Under the pieces are notes generated by a model that saw only the letters and a list, made by a program, of their open reading frames with translations, was not told the DNA's origin and did not search any database. A stretch of 64,000 nt of DNA from Parapristionchus giblindavisi (Eukaryota > Nematoda > Chromadorea > Rhabditida > Diplogasteridae): contig CALSFV010000235.1 in NCBI GenBank assembly GCA_943737045.1, positions 248,001 to 312,000 of the forward strand. Reading direction: 5' to 3'. This document shows, in pieces, positions 49,582 to 62,100 of this stretch. The translations under genes were made by a program, and so were the position numbers. How positions within the stretch are numbered: the first letter of the stretch is position 1; every line of letters begins with the position of its first letter.

Positions 49582-51734
49582 ATGACTCAGTATCCCTCGG
49601 TATGACTCAGTATCCCTCAAATTGGTAGATCGATAATTGTTTTGATTACAGTATGCCCGACTTTGTGTGCTCTCGCACGATTCAGGCGCACTCTCCACAG
49701 TCGAGCTGCATCTCGGTGAGCCAGAATATTGATTTATTTTTTTTTCATCCACGTATCATTGCCTTTTGTTGGGTAAACACGTTATAAGTTGCAATTGAAA
49801 CGCGATTTCTGCGGCTAATCCAACTGTTAACACGTTTTGCATTGCCAATCCATATTGCTTACTAGCATTGAGAATATATTGATCAATCAATAATTTGTGG
49901 ATTACTGTAGATAGCGATCTCCGCGTCGGGAGATCGTCTGGCGGTGGGCGCATCGGATGCGCTCTGCTCCATCTGGGACACGACGGACCTCATCTGTGAT
50001 AGGGTCATCTCGAGGTACGGTAGTGCATTTACTTATTGATTGATTGGTCGATTTATTGATTGATCAATTTATTGATCTATTTATTTATTGCATTTGGTTA
50101 CATATGCCAGAACGATTAGGATAGTCTTTCGTTAGCGAACCTTGACAACCAATCAATACTATCCCAATAAATTCACTAAGATACGGTAGACAAGCTACAG
50201 TAACCCTGCAGCATTGCCATAATTGCTGCAATACTGTATATTTCACATTCAGACTACATGATTCGTGCGGCATCATTCTCACACGACGGACTACTACTGG
50301 CGGTGGGCAGCGAGGACCATACGGTAGATGTGGCTTACGTCGAAGATGGATCGAGGTACGATAGGGATACGGTACCAGGGGTACAGTAGCAAGTGAGATA
50401 CAGTTGCCTGTGATCATATGTTCTCTAGGATACGGTAGATGATGGGATCGTAGGTACCGTAGGACACGGTAGAATGTAATCGTAGGTCACAGTACAGTAT
50501 GTTCTCGAATTACGGTAGGATTATAGTGACACTTGTTACGCTAACTTTATGTAATTGGTTTTGCGGATTAAGGTACTACCTTGGATTACGGTACTCAACT
50601 TTCAGGGTTGCGGGTGTGGCCACTGATTCAGAGACGTACTCAATAGCATGGCATCCACGTGCACACTTGCTCGCTCTCGCGTGCGGATCCTCATCTGACT
50701 CGCGGAGAGACTCGCGTCTCAAGGTCTACGGATTCCCCAGTACCTGAAGGGTACGGTAGCTGCCAATTTACGGATTGCGAACCGACTTTCTAAAGCGTTA
50801 TTCTAGCATTTCGTACTCAATTTCTTTGTAACCGTTCATTTCTACCTGGACCAATTATCAATTATTGCAATTACGTTATTTATTTTTGTATTATATATCA
50901 TTAACTTTTGTTGAAAAATTCCCCTTCTTCTGAATTGTTCGTTGTTTTTACCTCATGTGAGTATAGATTTCGCATTTTTTCACACCGATAAAATCACTGT
51001 TCATACTTTCAAAACGTATTGTTTGGCTTTGCTCTTCGATAAACATACAACACAACTAGATAACCAAGTTTAACACAACCAGGTTATCTTGACTGGAGCA
51101 GTGAAAATTTACCTACAGTGCATCGTAAGCTACAGTAATCCATGATATCCTACCGTTCCACAAACGTAAAAATAAAAAAAGCAAAAATGAAATAAATAAA
51201 TGTAATACCATACACTCCATCAGACCTATTCAAATTGGGGATCTACAACGTAGCCTAAAAGACACTTTCATTTGTTTATAACTTTTGTTCCAGGAAAGCA
51301 ATCGAGCTGAATTTATCAAGGGGTACAAACGTGGGGATCTTCTAGATGTGCTAACGAGTCGTTCTATAAAGATTCTATATAGGCCACTCCATCCATCACA
51401 TTGCCAGAGAGAACATCTATTAAACTCACTAGCAATCCCCGTTTGGCGTTCTTGCAGAGAATCTACCAGTATTGATTTGAATTAAAGGCACACCACGAGT
51501 TGATTTGACACTCTCCGCTCAGGGCAACACACTCTTACAGAGAAAGAATTTTCAATAGCGGAGAGTTTCAAATAAGCTCGGGCGTGCCTTTAATTGTAAG
51601 TTTGTAAGCAATGAGAGCAAAATCTAAAAAGGGGCTCGTAGAAATGGAACGACAATATTGAGGGATATGTTTCACGATATCCTTTTTAGTCCCAGTATTA
51701 ATGAAGCAGTTGGTAGTTTATATAGTTAAAATGG

Positions 51735-51935
51735 AAATAACCTCTGCCAAGCCAAGGACAAAAGCGTAGGGGGAGGCGAATACTCTATGTACGTCAGAGT
51801 GCAAAAAGATTGGTTGAGCAGATCGAATCTTTTGCTGAACCTTTGCTGGGTGTCGAACCTTTCATGCCGAGCAACCCTTGTTGTTCTGCTTGGCCCTCTT
51901 ATCCACTGGACCACGGGTCCCCATTAGTGGTAGGA
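51735..51935 (-). mobile_element. tRNA-derived SINE, best copy
   Basis: On the minus strand: ACCCGTGGTCCAGTGGATAA (A-box-like) and, about 40 bases on, GGTTCGACACCC, which fits the B-box consensus GGTTCGANNCC. A unique tail follows. The 5' GTGGTCCAGTGG stretch is typical of nematode tRNA heads. Confidence 0.65.
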
Positions 51936-52266
51936 GTGAATAGAACTGATATACTGAGCGTGTCTGCCGCATTGACTCCCTTTGATATAGTGATCTAAGC
52001 CCCGCCCATTTGACTGCGCGGGGATGGACACCGATTATAATCAAGTAACGACTTGTACAACACCCCAAAATTTTATTAACATAATTAGAAGAAATCAAGG
52101 CCGGTCGATTCACAGCGTTGAACAGTAGTTGATTCAGGAAACGACCGCTCGAGTAGGAGATGTAAACAGAGATTGGAAGAGTTGATGAGTGAGAAACGAC
52201 CATGAGTGATACGACGAATCTAAATTAAATTGATTACAAGCTGGAGAGAGTGCGGTTGCTACCATT

Positions 52267-52484
52267 TATACTCTGGTATTTTCAAAATAGTAGTTTGCTT
52301 ATATTTCCCACTTGCCGTAGACTTGCAAGTCTACGGCTATTTAGACGTAAATTTACTTGAAGTGGTGTATAATACGGTAATGCATTTCGTGAAATGTTCT
52401 TTCACTTGTAGTGAACTAACAGTAAACTGCTAGCCTGTGACGTAACTTAGGTAAACTACTAGTTTGGAAATACCAGAGTATAGG
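52267..52484. mobile_element. ATACTCTGGTATTT palindromic MITE
   Basis: About 218 bases with inverted ends ATACTCTGGTATTTTCAAAA and the near complement; no coding sequence. Confidence 0.65.
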
Positions 52485-54608
52485 GTTGCCGTTGCGTAAG
52501 CGTAATCGAATTTACCGCGCCCTCTTCCCATCTCTTGCCCCTCTCTCGTCATTTCCCGCACGAGACAAGAGAGACTGCCAGAGGGTGCGTAATTCCCGCA
52601 CCTTTGCGGGAATTACGCACTGTCTCCCACCTCTCCCTTCCCTTCTCTCTGCTCTCTCTTCACTCCAGCCGCCTCACATTGAGGCACCCCCATTGAGACA
52701 CATTTGAAGAGATATCTAATTACCCTCACATCTGAGAGCTTAGCAGTCAACAGCAAAGTTGTAGCTCACGTCGATCCGACTCTAATTCCTTTTTGGATGA
52801 GTCTATATGATCAAAACAAACAAAATTACATTCGTTCTTCGGTTTCAAAGGGAAATCGCAAAGATTATTTCTCAATTAAGTATTTTTTATGTACAATTGA
52901 ATTTCTCTCAATGATCAGAGGGATCAAATTTCCCCTGAATATTGATTATCCGAGTCATTATCTCTATTTTACATTTCAATGATTTATTTGTCTCGAGAGC
53001 GACTTTGTTCACCTATCATTGTCCACTCTATCAGTTTTGCAGCCATGATCCAAACTGTATAAATTGATACAGTCCACACTAAAAACTCTTTGACAATATT
53101 TCATGAACATCGTAAAAATGATAAAATGAGATTCCACTTAAGTTTTGTCAAATATTGTAGGAAATTGTCACAAATATTTCAACTTTGACGTAATTCCCGC
53201 AAAGGTGCGGGAATTACGCACCCTCTAGCCATGATGTGTCAAATTACGAAGTTGGGAAGGGAGAGAGTGCCTCTCACAGGCGATTGCTAGAGAGAAGGGA
53301 GGGGGTGGGAATAGGGTGCGTAGACTTCGCTCCCGTTCCTGCAACCCTACCAGAGTAGGACCAATGCCGAGATCGCATTTTCAACCCATACCATCTATCT
53401 GCGCTCTTTTGCCAATTAAAGTCACACATTGAGCTATAATAATTTAAAACTCTCTGCTACCTCGCAGACAAAGAAAGCTACAGAACATCACGTTAGTTCA
53501 GCCTCTGTATTAGCGGGGTAACAATGAAGGAAGGGCGGATCACGTTTTCCAACTTATAAAGAGTGCGAGGCGCCGCTCTGACTAATGAACGTCCGTCTCA
53601 TTATTATGAGGCTGTGAAAACACACCAAACAGCGCACCACATTGATGGCAAAAGTCGCCTCAGCATCTCCTTTGCCTCGCTATTCCCATCTCTTTCGAAT
53701 TTTGAACTAACGTGACATTGCGAGAGCGGAGAGTGTCATATTAGCTCGGAGTGAGCCTTTAAATGTCTATTTATAACAGTGTTCCGAAATTGTGCTAAAA
53801 AGCATGAAGTGGAATCAATCAATAAAATGTAAAACGTATCTGACTACTTCCGATCGAGTAATTGGTTGAGAAGAACAGTCACTATTCCAGAGAAATGGTA
53901 GAAACGAAGGCGTTTTCTTGACCGTATTTGATCACATAGGTAGGCCTCATTATTTCTGACGACTGCAATTAAATTATTTGTTAAAATGAACAAAACAATA
54001 TTATTAATAATAATGTTAAAGTCAAACCCCAAGCTAATTTTACGCTCCGCTTTGGCAATACTCACTCGTAGAAAAGGAAAGCGAGAGAGTATGGCCAGAA
54101 CGGGAGTTTCAAATTTGCTCGGGGTGTCGCTTTAAACTGACGATGAAGTATGAATTCAGATAAATGTTATATGGAAGAATAGTCCATATATGGATCGTTG
54201 GTAAAGCAAAAGACAATAAAGTAAATCAATTGAATGGAAGTTATGAGGTGTTCAAAAACCATGAAAAGAAAGAGGCGAAAGAGTGTATGAATATATGAGA
54301 GTTTTTTCTTGTTTTCTTTTCTATTTACTTTACAACAGCACGTAAAGCTCAACAAATCAAAGAACAGTGACAACACGATTTGACGATTTTACGAAATACG
54401 CGGCCTGATTAGTAAGAAAAGATGAATAGCAGACTACTCTCTATTGACTGTTCTAGTGAGAGATTGTGCACAGGTCAAAGAGACGATGCTGTATTAGGTC
54501 ATCTATCTAGGCCACTCCATCCGTACATTGCCAGAGAGAACATTTATTGGACTCACTCTCAATCCCTCGCGTTCTTGTAGAGACTCTACCAGTATTGATT
54601 TGAATTAA

Positions 54609-55135
54609 AGGCACACCCCGAGTATTTATCACTCTCCGCTCTGGCAACGAGTATTTATCACTCTCCGCTCTGGCAACGAGTATTTATCACTCTCCGCTCT
54701 GGCAACGAGTATTTATCACTCTCCGCTCTGGCAACGAGTATTTATCACTCTCCGCTCTGGCAACGAGTATTTATCACTCTCCGCTCTGGCAACGAGTATT
54801 TATCACTCTCCGCTCTGGCAACGAGTATTTATCACTCTCCGCTCTGGCAACGAGTATTTATCACTCTCCGCTCTGGCAACGAGTATTTATCACTCTCCGC
54901 TCTGGCAACGAGTATTTATCACTCTCCGCTCTGGCAACGAGTATTTATCACTCTCCGCTCTGGCAACGAGTATTTATCACTCTCCGCTCTGGCAACGAGT
55001 ATTTATCACTCTCCGCTCTGGCAACGAGTATTTATCACTCTCCGCTCTGGCAACGAGTATTTATCACTCTCCGCTCTGGCGTAGATAAAGACAGAGAGAG
55101 CATTGCCAGAGCGGAGAGTTGCTCGGTCTTTGCCT
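54609..55135. mobile_element. AGGCACAC MITE expanded by a minisatellite
   Basis: TTAA-flanked (54605-54608 and 55136-55139). Left end AGGCACACCCCGAG, right end AGAGCGGAGAGTTGCTCGGT. The left arm is expanded from about 30 to about 460 bases by the repeat at 54619-55080. Confidence 0.85.
54619..55080. repeat. 29-bp minisatellite, 16 copies
   Basis: Sixteen head-to-tail units of CGAGTATTTATCACTCTCCG followed by CTCTGGCAA, apparently identical apart from the truncated last one. The unit is the left arm of the surrounding MITE. Confidence 0.95.
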
Positions 55136-55962
55136 TTAAGTTTGTACGCATGAACGCAAAATCTGAAAAAGGACTCGCAGAAATGGAGCGACAATGGTGC
55201 GGGATATGTTTCACGATATCCTTTTTACTCTCAACATTAATGAAGAATCAGTTCAGGGAACGTGCTAGCTATAATTTGAAAAAAATAGATTTTTTCTAAA
55301 CGAGTTATAATCTGAACCGCGCGATCCTGAAACTTGTTTTATCGACCTCGGCCGTCCATGATCCGCATATCTTAACATTCAAAGTTATAAATAATATTTC
55401 TTGACTTTACATTGTTGATTTAGCAGAAGATTAAATGATATTGAAGAGAAATTTCTGATTGTCTGTCCCCCTTTAAAGGCACACCAGAAGCTTATTTGGA
55501 AATCTTCCATCTTATCAGCTATTGAGGTGCTTGCGGCAGGGTTGGTCTGAAATTTCTCCATTCCGAGCGATTGTGCCTCTTTGTAACTTGCATGTATTTT
55601 GTATTTTTGCATAGAATAGCGAAATATATTTATATATTTATCGACATGCTCAGCATGAAAAAATACAGGTATTTAAAGCAAAAACAATGGATACTGAATA
55701 CTCTCGACATACATAGATATTGAATGAGGGTAATATATTATATAATATATTGGACATGACATGATTGATTACAATATCGTATAGAATGATTCGATCATTT
55801 AGCACTCCAATCATTCCTCCATTATCCAATTCATTTTCACTTCCCACTCTGCCACGGATAGGTCGCTTCGTCCTAAATTCCATCTCCTCTCTCACACCAA
55901 ACTCTCTCGCGAGCAACCGAGTGAGAGCGTGTGGCCTTCAAACGCTTCGGTAAATCGAATAC

Positions 55963-56098
55963 GTATCCAAGAACGACGACAAACTGTTTATCGGCAAACG
56001 TGACGTCACAAACTTAGGCGGAGGCGTTTGTCAAAGATCCTCCCCCAAGTTTGTAATTACATGTTTGTCGGCAAATTGTTTGCCATCGTTCATGGATA
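55963..56098. mobile_element. CRE-MITE just upstream of the next gene
   Basis: Palindrome beginning TATCCAAGAACGACGACAAA and ending TTTGCCATCGTTCATGGATA. One arm keeps TGACGTCA (about 56002); the other is degenerate (TGTAATTACA). It ends 45 bases before the ATG at 56143. Confidence 0.78.
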
Positions 56099-56130
56099 TC
56101 TATCCTGATCTCTAATCTATCAAATAAATC

Positions 56131-56142
56131 AATAATTCAGAC
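56131..56142 (+). promoter_or_regulatory. Probable spliced-leader acceptor
   Basis: AATAATTCAG followed by AC and the ATG. An acceptor two bases before the start codon with no upstream exon is typical of nematode SL trans-splicing (family knowledge); not proven here. Confidence 0.5.
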
Positions 56143-59100
56143 ATGTTCCGATCCCTCTTTGGTCGTCACTCGCCTAAGCACGCTGACGAGGTATAATCCT
56201 ACCGTACCTTACAGCATCCCTGCGGACTCTACAGTATCCCTACCGTACCTTACAGTATCCCTACTGTACTCTACAGTATCCCTACCGTACTGTACAGTAT
56301 CCCTACCGTACTGTACAGTATCCCTACCGTACTCTACAGTAGCCCCGAAAACTATTTGCAGAACAGCAAGGGAAATCGTCAAAGCGACGCACCTTCCGAA
56401 GGGAACTCTAACAAGGGAATCCCCGGAGGCCACACTCACCGATCTTGACAAAATTTTTACTTGTGGTGAACCTCATATAGGGATGAGGTTTAGCGGTGTC
56501 GGGAGCTGCTTATCAATTTTTTGAAATTTTAAAATTCATTTTTAAGATCGACCAAAAAATGGGCGGTGCGCGCAGTGTGAACATAGAGATTACACACCAC
56601 TCATTATCGCAAGTTCATTTTGACAGTGGGACAGATGTGTCGGTGGTGTAGTGTTAAGTTTCATGCTTTGAGGTCGGTAGGTAGTATGTTCAATCGCTCC
56701 TGCGTTTTACTCTTTTGCAAGGACTTGTAAATTTCACAAGCAATTTTTTTGTCAGCACATTAAAAATTGATTTTTGAAAAAATATTTTAATATTTATTTA
56801 CATTGTCTATACACAGAGAAAAAATTCCCTAGTAACGTCTCTCTACGGAATTCTTCCCTCATGGGTAAGGGAATTATTCCCTCATAGGGGACGAATTCCC
56901 TTATCTATAAGGGAAGAATTCCGTAGAGAGACTTTTCTAGGGAATAATTCCCAAGGGTTTTTTCTGTGGGTGTAGTAAAATTTATCAAACAATAGAAATG
57001 GAATTTTAACAATAGCGATGTTCTGCAATATAATGATTGAAACAAAATTCTAGATCACATAATGCACATTTAATGAATGGGAGATTTAAACAGTTAGGAG
57101 TTGAACAGCGATGAGAAAGCGAAGAGGGCAACAGTGCCTGCACGGGCAAGAGAAATGGAGCAGGGGAAGTAATAGGGGGGGGGGGGCGATCGATTCGGCA
57201 ACGATCGTTTCGGAAACGGATCATAAATCGGTTAGGAGATGGCCTATGGCAACAGAAGTTGTACCATTGTTATCAGTAGGGGTATACGGTATTGTGCTAT
57301 CGTAACCGTTGGGAATCGTGAACTGATTTTTTTTCAGTGGACCCATGACCCTGGGTTCATGGTTGAAAATTACCGAAGTCGAAAAATTCATGATCGTCCG
57401 AGACCAAATACTAGTTGTCGTTATATCATTAGTGAGTCAACTTTTATCTTTCAGGATACCGTAACCCGAACTACTCATTAAATGTGCATTGTGTGATCTA
57501 GAATTTTGTTTCAATCATTTTATTGCAGAATATCACTATTGTTAAAATTCCATTTTATTGTTTGATAAATTTTACTATACACAATGTAAATAAATATTAA
57601 AATATTTTTTCAAAAATCAATTTTTAATGTGCTGACAAAAAAATTGCTTGTGAAATTTACTTCCCCTGCTCCATTTCTCTTGCCCGTGCAGGCACTGTTG
57701 CCCTCTTCGCTTTCTCATCGCTGTTCAACTCCTAACTGTTTAAATCTCCCATTCATTAAATGTGCATTATGTGATCTAGAATTTTGTTTCAATCATTATA
57801 TTGCAGAACATCGCTATTGTTAAAATTCCATTTCTATTGTTTGATAAATTTTACTACACCCACAGAAAAAACCCTTGGGAATTATTCCCTAGAAAAGTCT
57901 CTCTACGGAATTCTTCCCTTATAGATAAGGGAATTCGTCCCCTATGAGGGAATAATTCCCTTACCCATGAGGGAAGAATTCCGTAGAGAGACGTTACTAG
58001 GGAATTTTTTCTCTGTGTATAGACAATGTAAATAAATATTAAAATATTTTTTCAAAAATCAATTTTTAATGTGCTGACAAAAAAATTGCTTGTGAAATTT
58101 ACAAGTCCTTGCAAAAGAGTAAAACGCAGGAGCGATTGAACATACTACCTACCGACCTCAAAGCATGAAACTTAACACTAAACCACCGACACATCTGTCT
58201 CACTGTCAAAATGAACTTGCGATAATGAGTGGTGTGTAATCTCTATGTTCACACTGCGCGCACCGCCCATTTTTGGTCGATCTTAAAAATGAATTTTAAA
58301 ATTTCAAAAAATTGATAAGCAGCTCCCGACACCGCTAAACCTCATCCCTATATGAGGTTCACCACAAGTAAAAATTTTGTCAAGATCGGTGAGTGTGGCC
58401 TCCGGGGATTCCCTTGTAAGGAAGAAAAGAAGAACTCTACCGATGGGGAAGTGAGAAAGAACGACAGGTACCCGAAAATAGGATCGATTTTTCGATCTCA
58501 GACTGATCTATCTTTCCATTGTACGGACTTATTTAACTCTTATATGATTATCGTTTACTGTCGTCCCTACTGGAATCATTATTTGATCTCGCTTGCCTCG
58601 CCTCATTCCTTAATCTTATTGATTTTGTTTATTTTCTCCTTCATCTCTCTGTTTATCGTTAACGATAAATAAATAAATATTATATAAATTATTATTATTA
58701 GATCGACGTCTGACGACCGTCGCCGAGGCAAGAATAAGAGTCGAGGGTCAAAGGCAGATAGGAGCCAGGGATCGAAGGATGAGAAACGAACTAAGGATCA
58801 AACGTCCAAGAAGAACCGACGAGATAGGTAAAGATCAAAGATCAAAGATCAAAGATCGGAGACCAAAATCAATATAATTCAGATCACAAGGATCGAGATC
58901 AAGCAAATCTGGATCGAAAGGGACCAGGAAACATGAAGGGTGGGTTTATACGTGTGAAACTCTTCTGTGCTAATTGAAAGTCTCGAAATGGAAGGAAAAA
59001 ACGGAGAACACTCTCCTCGTTTTGCAAGCACTCGCCTCGCGTAAAAATCAATAAATCAATCGATATATAAGAAAAATCAATAAATCAATTGGTATTTAAG

Positions 59101-62100
59101 AGTGGCTGAGGCGCGTGATGAGAATCACGAAGATGATGAGGAATTCGAGAATGATAATGATCAAAAGTTCTTGGCCAAAGCGAAGATCAAAACTAGAGAA
59201 CTCAGGTATTTGATCTTTGTTCTTTTGATCTTTGATCTTAGATCTTTGATCTTTGATCTTTCAGATGGAAGAAGGAGGAGGATCAGGAGCTAGCCAGCGT
59301 TGTCTCGGACGACTCGGACAGCAGAAGGAGCAAGGCGGGCAAGAAAGAAAGGTAGATCAGAAGCGATCGATAATAGTGCATAAACTCTTTATCTGGTTAA
59401 TTTGCCTTGGTCTTTTGAAGTGTGTGAGCCTGGAATCGTAACTTTACTATAGTATTTGATGGGTACTGTAGCCTACTGTAACCAGTCTACCGTGGCCTAT
59501 TGTAACTCGTATATGATGGCCTACTGCAACCCCTATACGTAACCTTCCGTAACCAGTCTACCGTTTCCTTTGGGACCTGTATATCGTTTCACCCGCCTAC
59601 CATTACACACTTTCACTATCCTACCGTAGCCTGCTACCGTAGCATACAGTACACAACCGAAATTTCTCCTCAGGAAAGTGGCGGAAACTCGTGAGATTGT
59701 CAAGGACGAGGATTCAAACGGAAACGACGGTCAGCAACTTGGTGAAGCTCGCATCAAGAATAAGGCAATGAGGTAATCTTTGATCTTTGGTCTTTTCACA
59801 GTTTCATTCAATATTTGAAAGTAGATCAGCAGCTATCGATAATGGTGTTTATACGCTTTATTCGTTTAACTTACGATGGGCATGTGAAGTGTGCGACATT
59901 TTAAGCCTTTACTATGTATTTGAAAAGCACTGTAGTCGTCTACCGTAGCCTACTTTAAACCTAATACATAGTCTTCTGTATACAGTCTACCATGGTTCAA
60001 TGTACACAACTATGGCGTACCCTATCGTAACCCGTGTATACCGTACCGTGTTTACAGTAGTCTACCGTAATACACTTCCGTATTCTACAGTAACCGGATA
60101 CCGTAGCGTACATTAACCCAACTACTGTAATTTCTCCTCAGGAAAGTGGCGGAGGCTCGCGAGATTGTCAAGGACGAGGATTCAAACGGAAACGACGGTC
60201 AGCAACTTGGTGAAGCTCGCATCAAGAATAAGGCAATGAGGTGATCTTTGATCTTTGGTCTTTTCACAGTTTCATTCAATATTTGAAAGCAGATCAGCAG
60301 CGATCGATAATGGTGTTTATACGCTTTATTCGTTTAACTTGCGATGGGCATCTGAAGTGTGCGACATTTTAAGCCTTTACTATGTATTTGAAAAGCACTG
60401 TAGTCGTCTACCGTAGCCTACTTTAAACCTAATACATAGTCTTCTGTATCCAGTCTACCATGGTTCAATGTACAAAACTATGGCGTAGCCTATCGTAACC
60501 CGTGTATACCGTACCGTGTTTACAGTAGTCTACCGTAATACACTTCCCGTATTCTACAGTAACCGGATACCGTAGCGTACAGTAACCCAACTACTGTAAT
60601 TTCTCCTCAGGAAAGTGGCGGAGGCTCGCGAGATTGTCAAGGACGAGGATTCAAACGGAAACGACGGACAGCAGATCGCTGAAGCTCGCATAAAGACTAA
60701 AGCGAGGTAATTTTTGATTTTTGATCTTTGATCTTTGATATTTTCACAGTTTAATTCAATATTTGAAAGGTAGATCAGAAGGGATCGATAGTGGTGTTTA
60801 TACCGTTTATTTGTTTAACTTACTATGGGCATTTGAAGTGTGAGACATTTAAAGCCTTTACTATGTGTTTGAAAAGCACTGTAGTCGTCTACCGTAGCCC
60901 ACTCTAAACTTAATACATAGAATTCCTTAACCAGTCTACCATAGTCCCATGGGTGATAAGACATTTCGGAAAAAAAATTTGGGAAAATGACAAATGGGAG
61001 AAAACCAAATGGGAAAAGCCAAATGGGAAAATACTCTTTGGGAATGTCAATCTCGGAAAAGGACATTTCGGAAAGTTTTTTTCGGGGAAGGACATTTCGG
61101 AATAGGACATTTCGGAAAGTTTTTTTTCGGAGATTCAATTCCGGAAAGGAACATTTCGGAAAGTTTTTTTCGGAGAAGGACATTTCGGAATAGGACATTT
61201 CGGAAAGTTTTTTTCGGAGAAAGACATTTCGGAATAGGACATTTCGGAAAGTTTTTTTTCGGAGAAGGACATTTCGGAATAGGACATTTCGGAAAGTTTT
61301 TTTCGGAGAAGGACATTTCGGAATAGGACATTTCGGAAAGTTTTTTTCGGAATAGGACATTTCGGAAAGTTTTTTTGGAGATTCAATTCCGGAAAAGGAT
61401 ACATCGGAAAATTTTCCAAGGGCAAAACATGATGCTTGTCGAGTTTATAGCTATTCAGTGTTGTGCACATCATGGCTCCTATAGAGGGTAATACTTACAG
61501 GTGATTGTATCTCATGACTAAATATCATAGATAGCCCATAATACCCGCCAAATACCATATCACCCCGTTTAACCAAATACCATATCTAGCAATGTTTATT
61601 TTCAAGATTTTATTTTTAGTGCAGTGAAGAATCTTTCGGATATATCACGCGTGTCACCGAAGACGTGCCTATTTGTCTATTATACTTCTATAATCTCGAC
61701 AAGCATCTTGTTTTGCTCCAGAAAAAAATTCTCCGAAATATCCTTTTGCGGAATTGAATCTCCGAAAAAAACTTTCCGAAATGTCCTATTCCGAAAAAAA
61801 CTTTCCGAAATGTCCTATTCCGAAATGTCCTTTTCCGAAAAAAAACTTTCCGAAATGTCCTATTCCGAAATGTCCTTCTCCGAAAAAAACTTTCCGAAAT
61901 GTCCTATTCCGAAATGTCCTTCTCCGAAAAAACTTTCCGAAATGTCCTATTCCGAAATGTCCTTCTCCGAAAACGAACTTTCCGAAATGTCCTATTCCGA
62001 AATGTCGTTCTCCGAAAAAAACTTTCCGAAATGTCCTTTTCCGAGATGAAACTTTCCGAGATGTCCTTCTCCCAGTTGGATTTTCCGAAATGTCCTTTTC

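Larger units (their letters stand above)
42250..50747 (+). pseudogene. thoc-3: THOC3 copy 4, frameshifted in exon 11
   Basis: Exons: 42250-42354, 43486-43536, 43604-43657, 44038-44097, 44484-44531, 46485-46599, 48085-48191, 48770-48870, 49652-49715, 49911-50014, 50253-50355 and 50606-50747. It is nearly identical to copy 3 and shares the CAC|GTATAC exon 1 end, the lost Leu codon and the 5-base deletion at the start of exon 11. Exon 10 is full length (104 bases), so the deletion is not compensated: exon 11 is read out of frame and the seventh codon of exon 12 is TGA. The last WD blades would be lost. Introns carry the same set of transposons plus a LINE in intron 1. Confidence 0.82.
39689..50759. 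repeat. 10.4 kb tandem duplication, unit 2 (contains THOC3 copy 4)
   Basis: Second unit, longer by an 833-base LINE insertion (42508-43340). Identity to unit 1 ends near 50757, just after the THOC3 stop, where the sequence switches to a flank resembling that of copy 1. This suggests unequal crossing-over within the gene end. Confidence 0.9.
50748..56142. other. Intergenic spacer made of MITEs
   Basis: Begins with the 3' flank shared by the THOC3 copies (50895-51060). Then follow AGGCACAC MITEs at 51486-51589, 53420-53758 (itself interrupted), 54020-54131 and 54609-55135; a tRNA-derived SINE at 51735-51935; an ATACTCTGGTATTT palindrome at 52267-52484; and hairpins GCGTAATTCCCGC near 52585-52620 and 53190-53226. 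A 92-codon frame at 52704-52982 has no recognised relative and lies between these palindromes, so it is left as non-coding. No gene is supported. Confidence 0.7.
56412..58416. mobile_element. 2,005-bp foldback inserted in a coding exon
   Basis: Ends CAAGGGAATCCCCGGAGGCC and GGCCTCCGGGGATTCCCTTG, flanked by TAA on both sides (56409-56411 and 58417-58419); arms are several hundred bases. A 3-base TWA duplication is typical of PIF/Harbinger (family knowledge). Inside lie two mirrored MITEs (56810-56975 and 57855-58020), mirrored tRNA-like segments (56638-56710 and 58130-58205) and mirrored zinc-finger fragments. No transposase was recognised. Confidence 0.85.

Noticed and set aside
52704..52982. 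92-codon frame
   Set aside because: No recognised relative, sits between palindromic repeats, and has no splice or start context; left as unsupported.
54619..55080. Possible CRISPR array
   Set aside because: The 29-bp units are directly adjacent with no variable spacers, and the genome is eukaryotic.
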